A stretch of 64,000 nucleotides of DNA, from NCBI GenBank assembly GCA_040385645.1, contig JAZKGZ010000013.1:124001-188000 (forward strand), given 5' to 3'. The position numbers and the translations under genes are program-made. Positions within the stretch are counted from its first letter, which is position 1; the number at the start of each line of letters is the position of its first letter. Source of the DNA: JANXSS01 sp040385645 (GTDB taxonomy: Bacteria > Pseudomonadota > Gammaproteobacteria > Burkholderiales > Burkholderiaceae_D). The notes beneath the pieces were generated by a model, which saw nothing but the letters and a program-made list of their open reading frames with translations, searched no databases and was not told the origin of the DNA. Positions 9,616 to 18,394 of this stretch are shown piece by piece.

Positions 9616-9643
9616 CGGCGGCACCTGTGCAAGGATGCCGCCG
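9616..9643 (-). promoter_or_regulatory. Strong hairpin between frr and uppS, without a U-tract
   Basis: The 8-bp arms CGGCGGCA (9616-9623) and TGCCGCCG (9636-9643) are perfectly complementary, and CCT/AGG pairs inside the loop extend the stem around one bulge. On the transcribed (minus) strand it follows the frr stop codon by 18 nt. No T-run follows it in that direction, so it does not look like an intrinsic terminator; mRNA stability or processing is possible. Function is inferred only from structure. Confidence 0.5.
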
Positions 9644-9661
9644 AAAAATAATGGCTTGAAT

Positions 9662-10222
9662 CTACACGGTAAGTATCTCTTTTTCTTTTTCAGCGACGAG
9701 CTTGTCGATTTCAGCGACGAATCGATCAGTCAGTTTTTGTATTTCTTCTTGCGCGCGGCGTTCGTCGTCTTCCGAACATTCTTTATCTTTTAATATCTTT
9801 TTCAAGCCTTCATTGGCATCACGTCGAATATTGCGAATGGCAATTTTTGCATTTTCGGATTCTGATTTTGCCAGTTTGGCCATTTCCTTGCGCCGCTCCT
9901 CTGTCAACGCCGGCGTCGGCACACGAATCATGTCACCCTGGGTCGAAGGATTGAGACCGAGATCTGCGTCCCTGATCGCTTTTTCTACCGCCGCGATCAT
10001 CTTCTTTTCCCAAGGTTGTACACCGATTGTACGAGCATCGATCAGCGTCACATTCGCCACCTGGGACAACAACGTCGGGTTGCCGTAGTAATCCACCTGC
10101 ACGTGATCGAGAATGCCGGTGTGCGCGCGTCCGGTGCGTACTTTTGCCAGATCCGCTTTCAAGGTCTCGATCGACTTGTTCATCCTTTGATCGGTACTTT
10201 TTTTGACTTCAGCAATTGTCAT
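9662..10222 (-). CDS. frr: Frr, ribosome recycling factor
   Basis: Splits post-termination ribosomes together with EF-G. 186 residues, the normal length, with the typical three-helix-bundle sequence (EVKKSTDQRMNKSIE at the N-terminus, basic KVRTGRAH near residue 30). It follows pyrH by 77 nt in the widespread rpsB-tsf-pyrH-frr order. Confidence 0.98.
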   Translation of the reverse strand: MTIAEVKKSTDQRMNKSIETLKADLAKVRTGRAHTGILDHVQVDYYGNPTLLSQVANVTLIDARTIGVQPWEKKMIAAVEKAIRDADLGLNPSTQGDMIRVPTPALTEERRKEMAKLAKSESENAKIAIRNIRRDANEGLKKILKDKECSEDDERRAQEEIQKLTDRFVAEIDKLVAEKEKEILTV

Positions 10223-10299
10223 GCTGTTCTCCTGAATGTCGATTCATTTGTAATGGGTCAGCCACGATTCGCTGCAAGATCCAGCACCCGGCTCATCGC

Positions 10300-11016
10300 C
10301 TAAGCATGCACCAATGTGCCCTCGTCGTTGCCGAGAATGACCCGCAGCAATGCGCCGGGCTTGATGATCGAAAAAACTTTGATCGGTAGCTTCTGGTCGC
10401 GACACAGGGCGAAAGCGGTCGCATCCATCACCTGCAGGTGTTTCGCAATCGCTTCATCGAAAGATATCGTCGAGTATCTGGTCGCCATGGCATCTTTTTT
10501 GGGATCGGCGCTGTACACACCGTCGACCTTGGTGGCCTTCAATACGATCTCTGCGCCGATTTCTGCACCTCGCAATGCGGCTGCAGTATCGGTGGTGAAA
10601 AACGGATTGCCGGTACCTGCCGCGAATACGACGATCTTGCCCTCTTCCAGATACTGCAGCGCTTTCGGACGCACGTAGGGCTCAACGACTTGCTCAATGG
10701 CGATAGCCGACATCACCCTGGCGGTGATGCCTGCCTGGCGCATGGCATCGGCCAACGCCAGCGAATTCATGACGGTTGCCAGCATACCCATGTAGTCCGC
10801 CGTTGCGCGATCCATTCCCTGCGCACCCGGCGCCACACCGCGAAAAATGTTACCTCCACCGATGACGATGGCCAACTCGACACCAAGTGCCGATACCTCG
10901 GCGACATCCGAGACCATGCGGTCGATGGTGGCACGATTGATGCCGTAAGAATCTTCGCCCATCAGCGCTTCACCGGAAAGTTTCAGTAATACGCGTTTGT
11001 ATGCAGGTTTGGTCAT
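10300..11016 (-). CDS. pyrH: PyrH, UMP kinase
   Basis: Phosphorylates UMP to UDP; hexameric amino-acid-kinase-fold enzyme allosterically controlled by GTP and UTP. 238 residues from the ATG at 11016, chosen because a GGAG ribosome site lies just upstream and MTKPAYKRVLLKLSGEAL matches the family N-terminus; the in-frame start at 11046 adds ten unlike residues. The conserved GGGNIFRG, MDRATADYMGM and GTGNPFFTTDTAA motifs are present. Confidence 0.97.
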   Translation of the reverse strand: MTKPAYKRVLLKLSGEALMGEDSYGINRATIDRMVSDVAEVSALGVELAIVIGGGNIFRGVAPGAQGMDRATADYMGMLATVMNSLALADAMRQAGITARVMSAIAIEQVVEPYVRPKALQYLEEGKIVVFAAGTGNPFFTTDTAAALRGAEIGAEIVLKATKVDGVYSADPKKDAMATRYSTISFDEAIAKHLQVMDATAFALCRDQKLPIKVFSIIKPGALLRVILGNDEGTLVHA

Positions 11017-11087
11017 GACAGGGCTCCGGTCGGGTGCTAGGCGCATTGATGCACGGGCCCGATGGCCCGATGCGAAACACGTTACTG

Positions 11088-11999
11088 CTAGGCTTTTTGT
11101 GCAGCGGCCACCTGGGCAGCAACTTCAGCGGCAAAATCGTCCTGCTTTTTCTCGATGCCTTCGCCGACCACATACATCGTGAATGACTTGATCGACGTAT
11201 TGTTCGCCTTCAACATCTGTTCGATCGTCTGCTTGTCGTTCTTTACGAAAGTTTGATTCAACAAAGACACTTCCTTTAAGAATTTCTGCACTCCGCCGTC
11301 GATGCGCTTGGCAACGATTTCTGCTGACTGTGCCGGTTTACCGGCGGCTTCGGCGGTCTTACGGTCTTCCTCAGCTTTTGCGGCGGCGACCGAACGCTCG
11401 GTTTCGATCAGTGCGGCCGGTACATCGGCGCTGGTCAGGGCGACCGGCTTCATTGCCGCGACATGCATGGCGACGTCTTTGCCTACCTGCTCGTCGGCAC
11501 CGTCAAATTCGACCATGACACCGATTCGTGTGCCGTGCAGATAAGACGTCAGCTTGGCCGACGTATCGAAGCGCTGAAAGCGGCGAATCGACATGTTTTC
11601 GCCGATACGACCGATCAATTCCGCACGCTTTTCCTCGACCGTTTTGCCATCGAGAGGCAATGCCGCCACTGCCGCCAAATCGGCTGGATTTTTTTCAGCG
11701 ATCAATTTTGCACAGGCCTGCGCCAATGCCAAAAATTCATCGTTTTTCGTCACAAAATCCGTTTCGCAGTTGACCTCGACCAAGGCACCCACGCCACCGG
11801 CAATATATGTCGCCACGACGCCCTCGGCGGTGATGCGCGAAGATGCCTTCGATGCTTTGCTGCCAAGCTTGACACGCAACAACTCTTCAGCCTTGACCGC
11901 ATCCCCACCGGCTTCGGTCAGCGCTTTTTTGCATTCCATCATTGGCGCATCGGTTTTAGCGCGTAGCTCGCCCACCATTGCCGCAGTAATTGTCGTCAT
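11088..11999 (-). CDS. tsf: Tsf, elongation factor Ts
   Basis: Guanine nucleotide exchange factor for EF-Tu. 303 residues, with an N-terminal UBA-like domain ending in the TDAPMMECKKAL signature and the NCETDFVTKND core segment that contacts EF-Tu. It is separated from rpsB by 145 nt that contain an intrinsic terminator (12073-12100), so part of the rpsB transcription is expected to stop before tsf. Confidence 0.98.
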   Translation of the reverse strand: MTTITAAMVGELRAKTDAPMMECKKALTEAGGDAVKAEELLRVKLGSKASKASSRITAEGVVATYIAGGVGALVEVNCETDFVTKNDEFLALAQACAKLIAEKNPADLAAVAALPLDGKTVEEKRAELIGRIGENMSIRRFQRFDTSAKLTSYLHGTRIGVMVEFDGADEQVGKDVAMHVAAMKPVALTSADVPAALIETERSVAAAKAEEDRKTAEAAGKPAQSAEIVAKRIDGGVQKFLKEVSLLNQTFVKNDKQTIEQMLKANNTSIKSFTMYVVGEGIEKKQDDFAAEVAAQVAAAQKA

Positions 12000-12072
12000 G
12001 TATTTCTCCTGATTTTTTCAAAATTCTTGTCAATGCCGCATCGATCCGCCCGAGAGCACCGAAACCGGCTCG

Positions 12073-12100
12073 AAAAAAAGGGGCGAACCGACGGTGCCCC
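12073..12100 (-). terminator. Intrinsic terminator/attenuator between rpsB and tsf
   Basis: Read on the minus strand, GGGGC (12100-12096) pairs with GCCCC (12084-12080). The loop holds a further ACCG/CGGT pairing, and seven T residues follow at once (12079-12073). This is a standard rho-independent terminator, placed after the rpsB stop and before the tsf start. Partial termination here would lower EF-Ts relative to ribosomal protein S2 (inference). Confidence 0.8.
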
Positions 12101-12144
12101 GATTTTGCTTCGCCTCTGAAGCAACTGCCATCAGAGGAAACAAC

Positions 12145-12909
12145 TTATGCCTGCGCACCCGCCTCATTGACTTCGACGAACTCGTCGCCGGTCGATCCAC
12201 CCTTGATGGCATCGATCATCTCATTGGTGGCGTTCGCCTTGCCTTCGAGAATCGCATCGGCCACGCCACGGGCGTACAGCATGATCGCCTTCGAAGAGTC
12301 GTCGTTACCCGGTATGACGTACGTAACACCTTCGGGGGAGTGATTCGTATCGACGACACCGATCACTGGGATTCCCAGCTTCGTAGCTTCGGTAATTGCA
12401 CCCTTGTGGTAACCGACGTCGACGACAAAAATCGCATCCGGTACGCCACCCATGTCTTTAATGCCGCCGATTGACTTTTGCAGCTTGATCATCTCGCGCT
12501 GAAACATCAATCCTTCTTTTTTAGACAACTTTTCGACTGATCCGTCTTCGATCGAGGCTTCCATTTCTTTCAAGCGCTTGATCGAGGTTTTGATCGTCTT
12601 GAAATTCGTTAGCATACCGCCCAACCAACGCTGGTCGACGAACGGCATACCTGCACGGCTAGCTTCGGCAGCGATCGTTTCGCGTGCTTGGCGCTTGGTG
12701 CCGACCATCAACACGGTTCCGCGGTTGGAAGCCAACTGGCGCACGTATTTCATCGCCTCCTGGTACATTCCCAGCGTCTTTTCCAGATTGACGATATGAA
12801 TTTTGTTCCGATGACCGAAAATATACGGTGCCATCTTCGGGTTCCAGAAACGTGTTTGATGCCCAAAATGGACACCCGCTTCCAGCATTTCACGCATTGT
12901 TACTGACAT
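12145..12909 (-). CDS. rpsB: RpsB, 30S ribosomal protein S2
   Basis: Small-subunit ribosomal protein that joins late in assembly and helps bind S1. 254 residues, with the family start MSVTMREMLEAGVHFGHQTR and signature segments RFWNPKMAPYIFGHRNKIHI and PDAIFVVDV. The start follows a GGAG ribosome site. In other proteobacteria S2 represses its own mRNA through the leader; here the predicted leader is unusually long (promoter at 13194-13223). Confidence 0.98.
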   Translation of the reverse strand: MSVTMREMLEAGVHFGHQTRFWNPKMAPYIFGHRNKIHIVNLEKTLGMYQEAMKYVRQLASNRGTVLMVGTKRQARETIAAEASRAGMPFVDQRWLGGMLTNFKTIKTSIKRLKEMEASIEDGSVEKLSKKEGLMFQREMIKLQKSIGGIKDMGGVPDAIFVVDVGYHKGAITEATKLGIPVIGVVDTNHSPEGVTYVIPGNDDSSKAIMLYARGVADAILEGKANATNEMIDAIKGGSTGDEFVEVNEAGAQA

Positions 12910-13119
12910 GTGATTTCTCCAGGGTTTGGTCTGGAATCCGTCCAGCTACACCGCGAAGCAGTTATTTGACTGCAACGCAGGCACCCTTTTTCGGGGCGGA
13001 TTCGCGATTTACACAACATAAGTAAGCGCAACATAGCCGGTTTGCTCCGGATGTTTTGCCAAATTTCGCCTACCGATAATAAAAAAACGCAAACAATAAA
13101 AAATTTACAAAACCCATGA

Positions 13120-13141
13120 CGTTCATCACCCCGCATGAACG
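13120..13141. repeat. 7-bp inverted repeat in the predicted rpsB leader
   Basis: CGTTCAT (13120-13126) and ATGAACG (13135-13141) are perfectly complementary around an 8-nt GC-rich loop. The repeat lies about 45 nt inside the rpsB leader predicted from the promoter at 13194-13223 and is followed, in that direction, by an AT-rich tract (13071-13115). It may be an RNA structure used in regulation; no direct evidence. Confidence 0.4.
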
Positions 13142-13193
13142 CCGAGCGCCTCTTTAGAATTTTCGTTTCTTATTTCTAATAAGCTAACCCGAG

Positions 13194-13223
13194 ATTGTAC
13201 TCTAAGTACGTATTGCCATTCAA
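13194..13223 (-). promoter_or_regulatory. Predicted sigma-70 promoter for rpsB-tsf
   Basis: On the minus strand a -35 TTGAAT (13223-13218) is separated by 18 nt from a -10 TACAAT (13199-13194). Transcription would begin near 13187, giving a leader of about 280 nt before rpsB. It lies back-to-back with the map promoter. The rest of the 400-nt gap between rpsB and map (12910-13310) holds no open frame that looks coding. Confidence 0.5.
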
Positions 13224-13244
13224 GTCCCGAGCCTATGCCCGCCT

Positions 13245-13274
13245 TTGCCGAAAGTCGAATCATTCGCTTATAAT
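13245..13274 (+). promoter_or_regulatory. Predicted sigma-70 promoter for map
   Basis: TTGCCG (13245-13250), an 18-nt spacer, and a perfect TATAAT (13269-13274). Transcription would begin near 13281, which places the map ATG at 13311 about 30 nt into the mRNA and rules out the in-frame TTG at 13245 as the translation start. Confidence 0.6.
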
Positions 13275-13310
13275 TGCGGCTTATCAAGCAATCCGGCATC
13301 GCGCCTCCTC

Positions 13311-14141
13311 ATGGCTTCCACACCTAAATCCGCCGAAGACATCTCCGCCATGCGTGTGGCCGGTCAACTGGCAGCAGAAGTCTTGGATTTCATCACGCCT
13401 CATGTAAAAGCCGGCATAACCACAGGCGAAATCGATCGCCTTTGCCATGATTACATGGTCAATGTTCAAGGGACAATTCCCGCGCCGTTGAATTATTGCC
13501 CGGCTGGTTATACCCCATATCCAAAGTCCATCTGCACCTCTGTCAACGATGTTATCTGTCATGGCATTCCTGGCGACAAGGTATTGAAGAATGGCGATGT
13601 AATCAATATCGATGTGACAGTCATCAAAAACGGTTACCACGGCGATACCAGTCGTATGTTTTTCGTTGGCGAGCCATCGATATTGGCGAAACGCCTCAAT
13701 GACATTACGTTCGCGTGCATGTGGTTGGGTATTTCCAAAATTCGGCCAGGTGCCCATCTGGGCGACATAGGATTTGCAATCCAGCAATACGCAGAAAAGG
13801 CCGGATACAGTGTGGTGCGCGAGTTTTGCGGACACGGTATCGGTACCGTATTCCACGAGGAGCCGCAGGTATTGCACTACGGCCGGCCTGGCACTCTGGA
13901 GCGGCTTGTTGCCGGCATGATTTTTACGGTCGAACCGATGATCAATGCCGGACGGCGCGAAATAAAGGAAATGGCCGATGGCTGGACGATCAAGACCAAG
14001 GATCGCAGCCTATCAGCGCAGTGGGAGCATACCGTGTTGGTCACTCCCTCCGGATATGAAGTGTTGACCGTTTCCGCCGGCATGCCACAGCCTCCCGAAG
14101 GCATTTTGGTCATGTCGGCTGCCGACCCGGTTTTAGCCTGA
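13311..14141 (+). CDS. map: Map, type I methionine aminopeptidase
   Basis: Removes the initiator methionine from nascent proteins; two-metal enzyme. 276 residues from the ATG at 13311. The metal ligands sit in the usual places: D in NIDVTVIKNGYHGDTS (two aspartates), H in EFCGHGIG, E in FTVEPM and E in WEHTVLV. The frame is open upstream to a TTG at 13245, but that codon lies in the promoter -35 box, so the ATG is preferred, although it has no clear Shine-Dalgarno sequence. Map opposite rpsB is a common bacterial arrangement. Confidence 0.96.
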   Translation: MASTPKSAEDISAMRVAGQLAAEVLDFITPHVKAGITTGEIDRLCHDYMVNVQGTIPAPLNYCPAGYTPYPKSICTSVNDVICHGIPGDKVLKNGDVINIDVTVIKNGYHGDTSRMFFVGEPSILAKRLNDITFACMWLGISKIRPGAHLGDIGFAIQQYAEKAGYSVVREFCGHGIGTVFHEEPQVLHYGRPGTLERLVAGMIFTVEPMINAGRREIKEMADGWTIKTKDRSLSAQWEHTVLVTPSGYEVLTVSAGMPQPPEGILVMSAADPVLA

Positions 14142-14191
14142 TCACCCCACCCTCCTTCGAGCATCTCGTACCTCCCAACAGTAGCGTCGGT

Positions 14192-16744
14192 ATGTCCATG
14201 TTCGGTGTCAGCCTGAAACAACAACTACGCGACCAGCGGCAGGCTATCGTCGATGCATTCCGTCACGACGGCAAGCCGGAAGACCTTTTGACGGCTCTAC
14301 GCCGTGCCGTGGACGCAGCGCTCAATCTGGCTTGGGTAAATTCCGACATGCCGGCCTGCGCCAGTCTCATTGCCGTCGGTGGCTACGGGCGCGGCGAGCT
14401 GTATCCATACTCGGACGTGGATGTATTGATATTACTGGCCGCCGCGCCTGACGCCGCACTCCAGGGCAAGCTCGAGGCGTTAGTGCAGGTACTCTGGGAT
14501 ATCGGCCTGGAACTTGGTCACAGCATTCGTACCGTAGAAGAGTGTCTGACCGAAGCCGCCGCCGACATTACGGTACAAACCAGCTTGCTCGAGGCGCGTC
14601 TTGTCACAGGAAACGATCAGCTGTTTCACATCCTGCAACGACGCTGTAAAGACGCAATGGACGCACAGGCGTTTTTTCGAGCTAAAACACGTGAAATGCG
14701 ACAGCGGCATGTGAAGTATGAAGACACGCCTTACAGTCTTGAGCCCAATTGCAAAGAAAGCCCGGGTGGATTACGCGACTTGCAGGTCATTATCTGGGTT
14801 GCCAAGGCGGCCGGTTTGGGTGAGTCGTGGTCTGAGTTGGCCAACGGTGGCCTGATTACAACCGTTGAAGCACAACAACTAGCGCAAAAAGAGCGGGCAT
14901 TCAAAGACATTCGAATTCGGTTGCATATACACGCGAAGCGACGCGATGACCGGCTGGTTGTCGACGTGCAGACGCCGATTGCGGAAAGCTTCGGCTTTCG
15001 TACCACCGACGCCCGTCGCGCCAGCGAATACCTCATGCAACGTTATTATCTGGCCGCGAAAGCAGTGACGCAGCTCAATACGATTCTCTTGCAAAACATT
15101 GAAACTCGATTGTTTCCACGTCCGGCATGTCCGCAACCGATCAACCCGCGGTTCAACGAAGTCAACGGTTTCATCGACATTGCCAGCGATCATACGTTTC
15201 AAGAAACGCCGTCGGCAATGCTGGAGGTATTTTTACTGCTGGCCAACCATCAAGCATTAAAGGGCATGACGGCGCGCACCCTACGTCAGCTTTGGCATTC
15301 ACGTTTTCTGATCAACCGGGCGTTTCGTCAAGCGCCTGCAAATCGAGCGCTGTTTCTGAAAATAATTCAGGCACCGCAAGGTATTACGCATGCTTTGCGT
15401 TATATGAATCAGACCAGCATCCTCGGTCGCTACCTGCCGAATTTTCGGCGTATCGTCGGTCAGATGCAGCATGATCTTTTTCATGTGTACACCGTAGACC
15501 AACATATCTTGATGGTGGTGCGAAATGTGCGTCGCTTTGCACTCACCGAGCATGCGCACGAGTATCCATTTTGCAGCCAGCTCATGGCGAACTTTCACCA
15601 ACCTTGGTTGATCTATGTCGCGGCACTGTTTCACGACATCGCCAAAGGACGTGGCGGCGATCACTCCGTACTAGGCATGCAAGATGCCGGTCAATTCTGT
15701 CGGGATCACTTGATCGATGCGGAAGATACGGCGTTGATCGTGTTCCTGGTGCAAAACCATCTGACCATGTCGCATGTTGCGCAAAAGCAGGATCTGTCCG
15801 AGCCCGACGTGATTGCCCAATTCGCTGCGTTGATGCACGATGAGCGCCGCTTGACTGCGCTTTATTTGCTAACGGTCGCCGATATCCGTGGCACCAGCCC
15901 GAAAGTCTGGAATGCCTGGAAAGGCAAACTGCTGGAGGACCTGTTCCGCATGACCTTGCGCGTACTCGGCGGAGAAAAGCCTTCTGCGGATCACGAGCTG
16001 AAAAATCGTCAGCAGGAAGCCCTCAAAACCTTACGCTTATATGGCCTCGATCCGCATGCGCACCAGCCACTCTGGGAAACGCTGGATGTGGCGTACTTCT
16101 TGCGCCACGACGCTTCAGACATCGCTTGGCAGACGCGTATCCTGCACAACCGTCTTAGCGACACCCGGCCGGTGGTGAAATGCCGTCTGGCACCAATTGG
16201 CGAGGGTTTGCAAGTGACCGTTTATATGCATGATCAGCCGGATCTATTTGCCCGCATCTGCAGTTACTTCGACAATAAAAATTTCGGCATTCTGGATGCA
16301 AAAATTCACACCACACGTCGGCAATACGCACTCGATACCTTTCTCGTCACGGCGGCCGATTTTGCCGACCATTACCGCGATATCATCAATTTGATCGAAC
16401 ATGAGCTAACTGCCTTGCTGGCTAGCGCTGCGCCGCTGCCGGCTCCGGTGAAAGGGCGCGTTTCCAGGCTGTCTCGCACTTTTCCGATCACGCCAACGGT
16501 CGAACTGCGCCCGGACGAGCGCGGCCAATATCATCTATTGTCGATTTCTGCGAACGACCGTAACGGGCTGCTGTACACAATCGCCAGCGTGCTGGCAAAA
16601 TATCGCGTGAACCTGCATACGGCGAAGATCCTGACGTTGGGTGAGCGTGTCGAAGACGTTTTTCTGGTCGATGGTGCAGCCCTCGACAACACGCGCACGC
16701 AAGCGCAGCTCGAGACCGACCTTCTGGAAGCATTACGCATCTGA
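14192..16744 (+). CDS. glnD: GlnD, bifunctional PII uridylyltransferase / uridylyl-removing enzyme
   Basis: Glutamine sensor that uridylylates PII proteins when nitrogen is short and deuridylylates them when glutamine is high. 850 residues. The nucleotidyltransferase motif GGYGRGELYPYSDVD lies at residues 63-77 with metal aspartates D75 and D77; the HD hydrolase domain has H481-D482 in FHDIAKGRGGDHS; two ACT domains occupy about 690-850 and bind glutamine. All catalytic residues for both activities are present. Start is ATG 14192 or the second ATG two codons on. The next gene starts after one nucleotide. Confidence 0.97.
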   Translation: MSMFGVSLKQQLRDQRQAIVDAFRHDGKPEDLLTALRRAVDAALNLAWVNSDMPACASLIAVGGYGRGELYPYSDVDVLILLAAAPDAALQGKLEALVQVLWDIGLELGHSIRTVEECLTEAAADITVQTSLLEARLVTGNDQLFHILQRRCKDAMDAQAFFRAKTREMRQRHVKYEDTPYSLEPNCKESPGGLRDLQVIIWVAKAAGLGESWSELANGGLITTVEAQQLAQKERAFKDIRIRLHIHAKRRDDRLVVDVQTPIAESFGFRTTDARRASEYLMQRYYLAAKAVTQLNTILLQNIETRLFPRPACPQPINPRFNEVNGFIDIASDHTFQETPSAMLEVFLLLANHQALKGMTARTLRQLWHSRFLINRAFRQAPANRALFLKIIQAPQGITHALRYMNQTSILGRYLPNFRRIVGQMQHDLFHVYTVDQHILMVVRNVRRFALTEHAHEYPFCSQLMANFHQPWLIYVAALFHDIAKGRGGDHSVLGMQDAGQFCRDHLIDAEDTALIVFLVQNHLTMSHVAQKQDLSEPDVIAQFAALMHDERRLTALYLLTVADIRGTSPKVWNAWKGKLLEDLFRMTLRVLGGEKPSADHELKNRQQEALKTLRLYGLDPHAHQPLWETLDVAYFLRHDASDIAWQTRILHNRLSDTRPVVKCRLAPIGEGLQVTVYMHDQPDLFARICSYFDNKNFGILDAKIHTTRRQYALDTFLVTAADFADHYRDIINLIEHELTALLASAAPLPAPVKGRVSRLSRTFPITPTVELRPDERGQYHLLSISANDRNGLLYTIASVLAKYRVNLHTAKILTLGERVEDVFLVDGAALDNTRTQAQLETDLLEALRI

Positions 16745-16745
16745 T

Positions 16746-17492
16746 ATGAACGAACCCCTGCGCTTATCGAAAAGGATGTCCGAACTGGGACTGTGCTCGC
16801 GTCGCGAAGCCGACGAATGGATCGAGCGTGGCTGGGTACGGGTCGACGGCAAGGTCGTCGCCGAGCTTGGCAGCAAGGTGCTGCCAAGCCAGGAAGTGAC
16901 TGTCACCCGGCAGGCCGCCGCACAGCAGGCGCGACGGGTGACGATTCTCATCAACAAACCGATGGGCTATGTCAGCGGACAGGCCGAGGATGGGTATGAA
17001 CCGGCAGTCGTGCTGGTGAAACCCGAAAGTCGTTGGGAGCTCGACGATGCGATAACGGATTTCCACGGCAGCCAGCTGAAAAGCCTGGTGCCTGCCGGAC
17101 GTTTGGACATCGACTCCATCGGCTTGCTGGTGCTGACCCAAGATGGTCGGATCGCCAAGCAATTGGTTGGCGAAGATTCGACAATCGAGAAAGAATATCT
17201 GGTGCGCGTGGCACACACCAAACCCGGCAAGCTACCCGAAGGCATGCTGAAAAAACTCAATCATGGCCTGGTGATGGATGGCAAACAATTGAAACGTGCC
17301 GTCGTGAAATGGCAGAACGAGGATCAGTTGAGTTTTATTCTGCAGGAGGGCAGGAAGCGGCAGATTCGGCGCATGTGCGATATGGTCGGGCTGAAAGTAC
17401 TCGGGCTGAAACGGGTGAGGATCGGACAGGTAACGCTGGGCGACCTGCCAGTCGGTAAATGGCGATACCTTCGTAACGAAGAGCAGTTCTAA
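16746..17492 (+). CDS. rRNA large-subunit pseudouridine synthase of the RluB/RluE/RluF family
   Basis: Isomerises a specific uridine in 23S rRNA. 248 residues from the ATG at 16746, one nucleotide after the glnD stop. An N-terminal S4 RNA-binding domain (LRLSKRMSELGLCSRREADEWI) is followed by the catalytic domain with the GRLDIDSIGLLVLTQDG motif, whose first aspartate is catalytic. The C-terminal EGRKRQIRRMCDMVG signature assigns it to the RsuA/RluB/E/F group. It most resembles RluF (tRNA and U2604 target), but the exact site cannot be read from the sequence, so no symbol is given. Confidence 0.9.
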   Translation: MNEPLRLSKRMSELGLCSRREADEWIERGWVRVDGKVVAELGSKVLPSQEVTVTRQAAAQQARRVTILINKPMGYVSGQAEDGYEPAVVLVKPESRWELDDAITDFHGSQLKSLVPAGRLDIDSIGLLVLTQDGRIAKQLVGEDSTIEKEYLVRVAHTKPGKLPEGMLKKLNHGLVMDGKQLKRAVVKWQNEDQLSFILQEGRKRQIRRMCDMVGLKVLGLKRVRIGQVTLGDLPVGKWRYLRNEEQF

Positions 17493-17515
17493 GTTGGGCG
17501 AAGTAATATCGAATC

Positions 17516-18394
17516 TTACCCATGCTCGGCGCGGAGATAATCTGCGAATGCTGCGCCGGTTTCCGGATGTTTCAAACCCATGGCGACCGTCGCCTTCAAA
17601 TAGCCGAGCTTGGAGCCGCAATCGTAGCGCCGGCCTTCGTAACGAAAAGCCTGCACCGTCTCTTCGCTCATCAGCGCTGCTATCCCGTCGGTAAGCTGTA
17701 TCTCGCCACCGGCACCCTGCCCAAGATTAGCCAAATGCTTAAAAATTTTCGGTGTCAGTACGTAGCGGCCGACCACGGCCAGCGTCGAGGGTGCCTGCTC
17801 GGGTGTCGGTTTTTCGACGATTGCATTGACCCGCTCGAGGTTAGGCAGATAAGGTGTGACGCTGACGATACCGTACTGCCTGGTATCGCTGCGCGGTACA
17901 TCCTGCACGGCTAGCAAACTGCGCCCTTCCCGGTCGAACTGCGTACACATTTGCGATAGCACAGATGCGGTACCGGCATCGACATCCATAAAATCGTCAG
18001 CCAGCAAAACTGCGAAAGGTTCGTCACCGACGACCGGACGCGCGCACAGCACTGCATGACCAAGTCCCAACGGAGCCGATTGGCGGATATAAATACAGGT
18101 CACGTTTTTAGGAATGACGTTTTGCACAAATTCGAGCAAGCCGGTCTTGCCAGCCGCTTCCAGCTCCGACTCCAGCTCGTAGGCTTTGTCGAAGTGGTCT
18201 TCGATGGCCCGTTTATTGCGGCCGGTAATGAAGATCAGTTCGGTCATGCCGGCGGAGACTGCTTCTTCGACCGCGTATTGGATCAACGGCTTATCGACGA
18301 TGGGCAGCATTTCCTTGGGCTGCGCCTTGGTCGCTGGTAAAAAGCGACTACCGAGTCCCGCGACTGGAAATACAGCTTTAGTAATCTTTTTCAT
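17516..18394 (-). CDS. galU: GalU, UTP-glucose-1-phosphate uridylyltransferase
   Basis: Makes UDP-glucose for lipopolysaccharide core, capsule and trehalose synthesis. 292 residues with the nucleotide-binding GLGSRFLPATKAQPKEMLP at residues 13-31 and the VDKPLIQY and EKPTPEQAPS signatures. Its ATG overlaps the ligA TGA (ATGA), so translation is coupled to ligA, an association with no obvious biochemical meaning. Confidence 0.97.
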   Translation of the reverse strand: MKKITKAVFPVAGLGSRFLPATKAQPKEMLPIVDKPLIQYAVEEAVSAGMTELIFITGRNKRAIEDHFDKAYELESELEAAGKTGLLEFVQNVIPKNVTCIYIRQSAPLGLGHAVLCARPVVGDEPFAVLLADDFMDVDAGTASVLSQMCTQFDREGRSLLAVQDVPRSDTRQYGIVSVTPYLPNLERVNAIVEKPTPEQAPSTLAVVGRYVLTPKIFKHLANLGQGAGGEIQLTDGIAALMSEETVQAFRYEGRRYDCGSKLGYLKATVAMGLKHPETGAAFADYLRAEHG

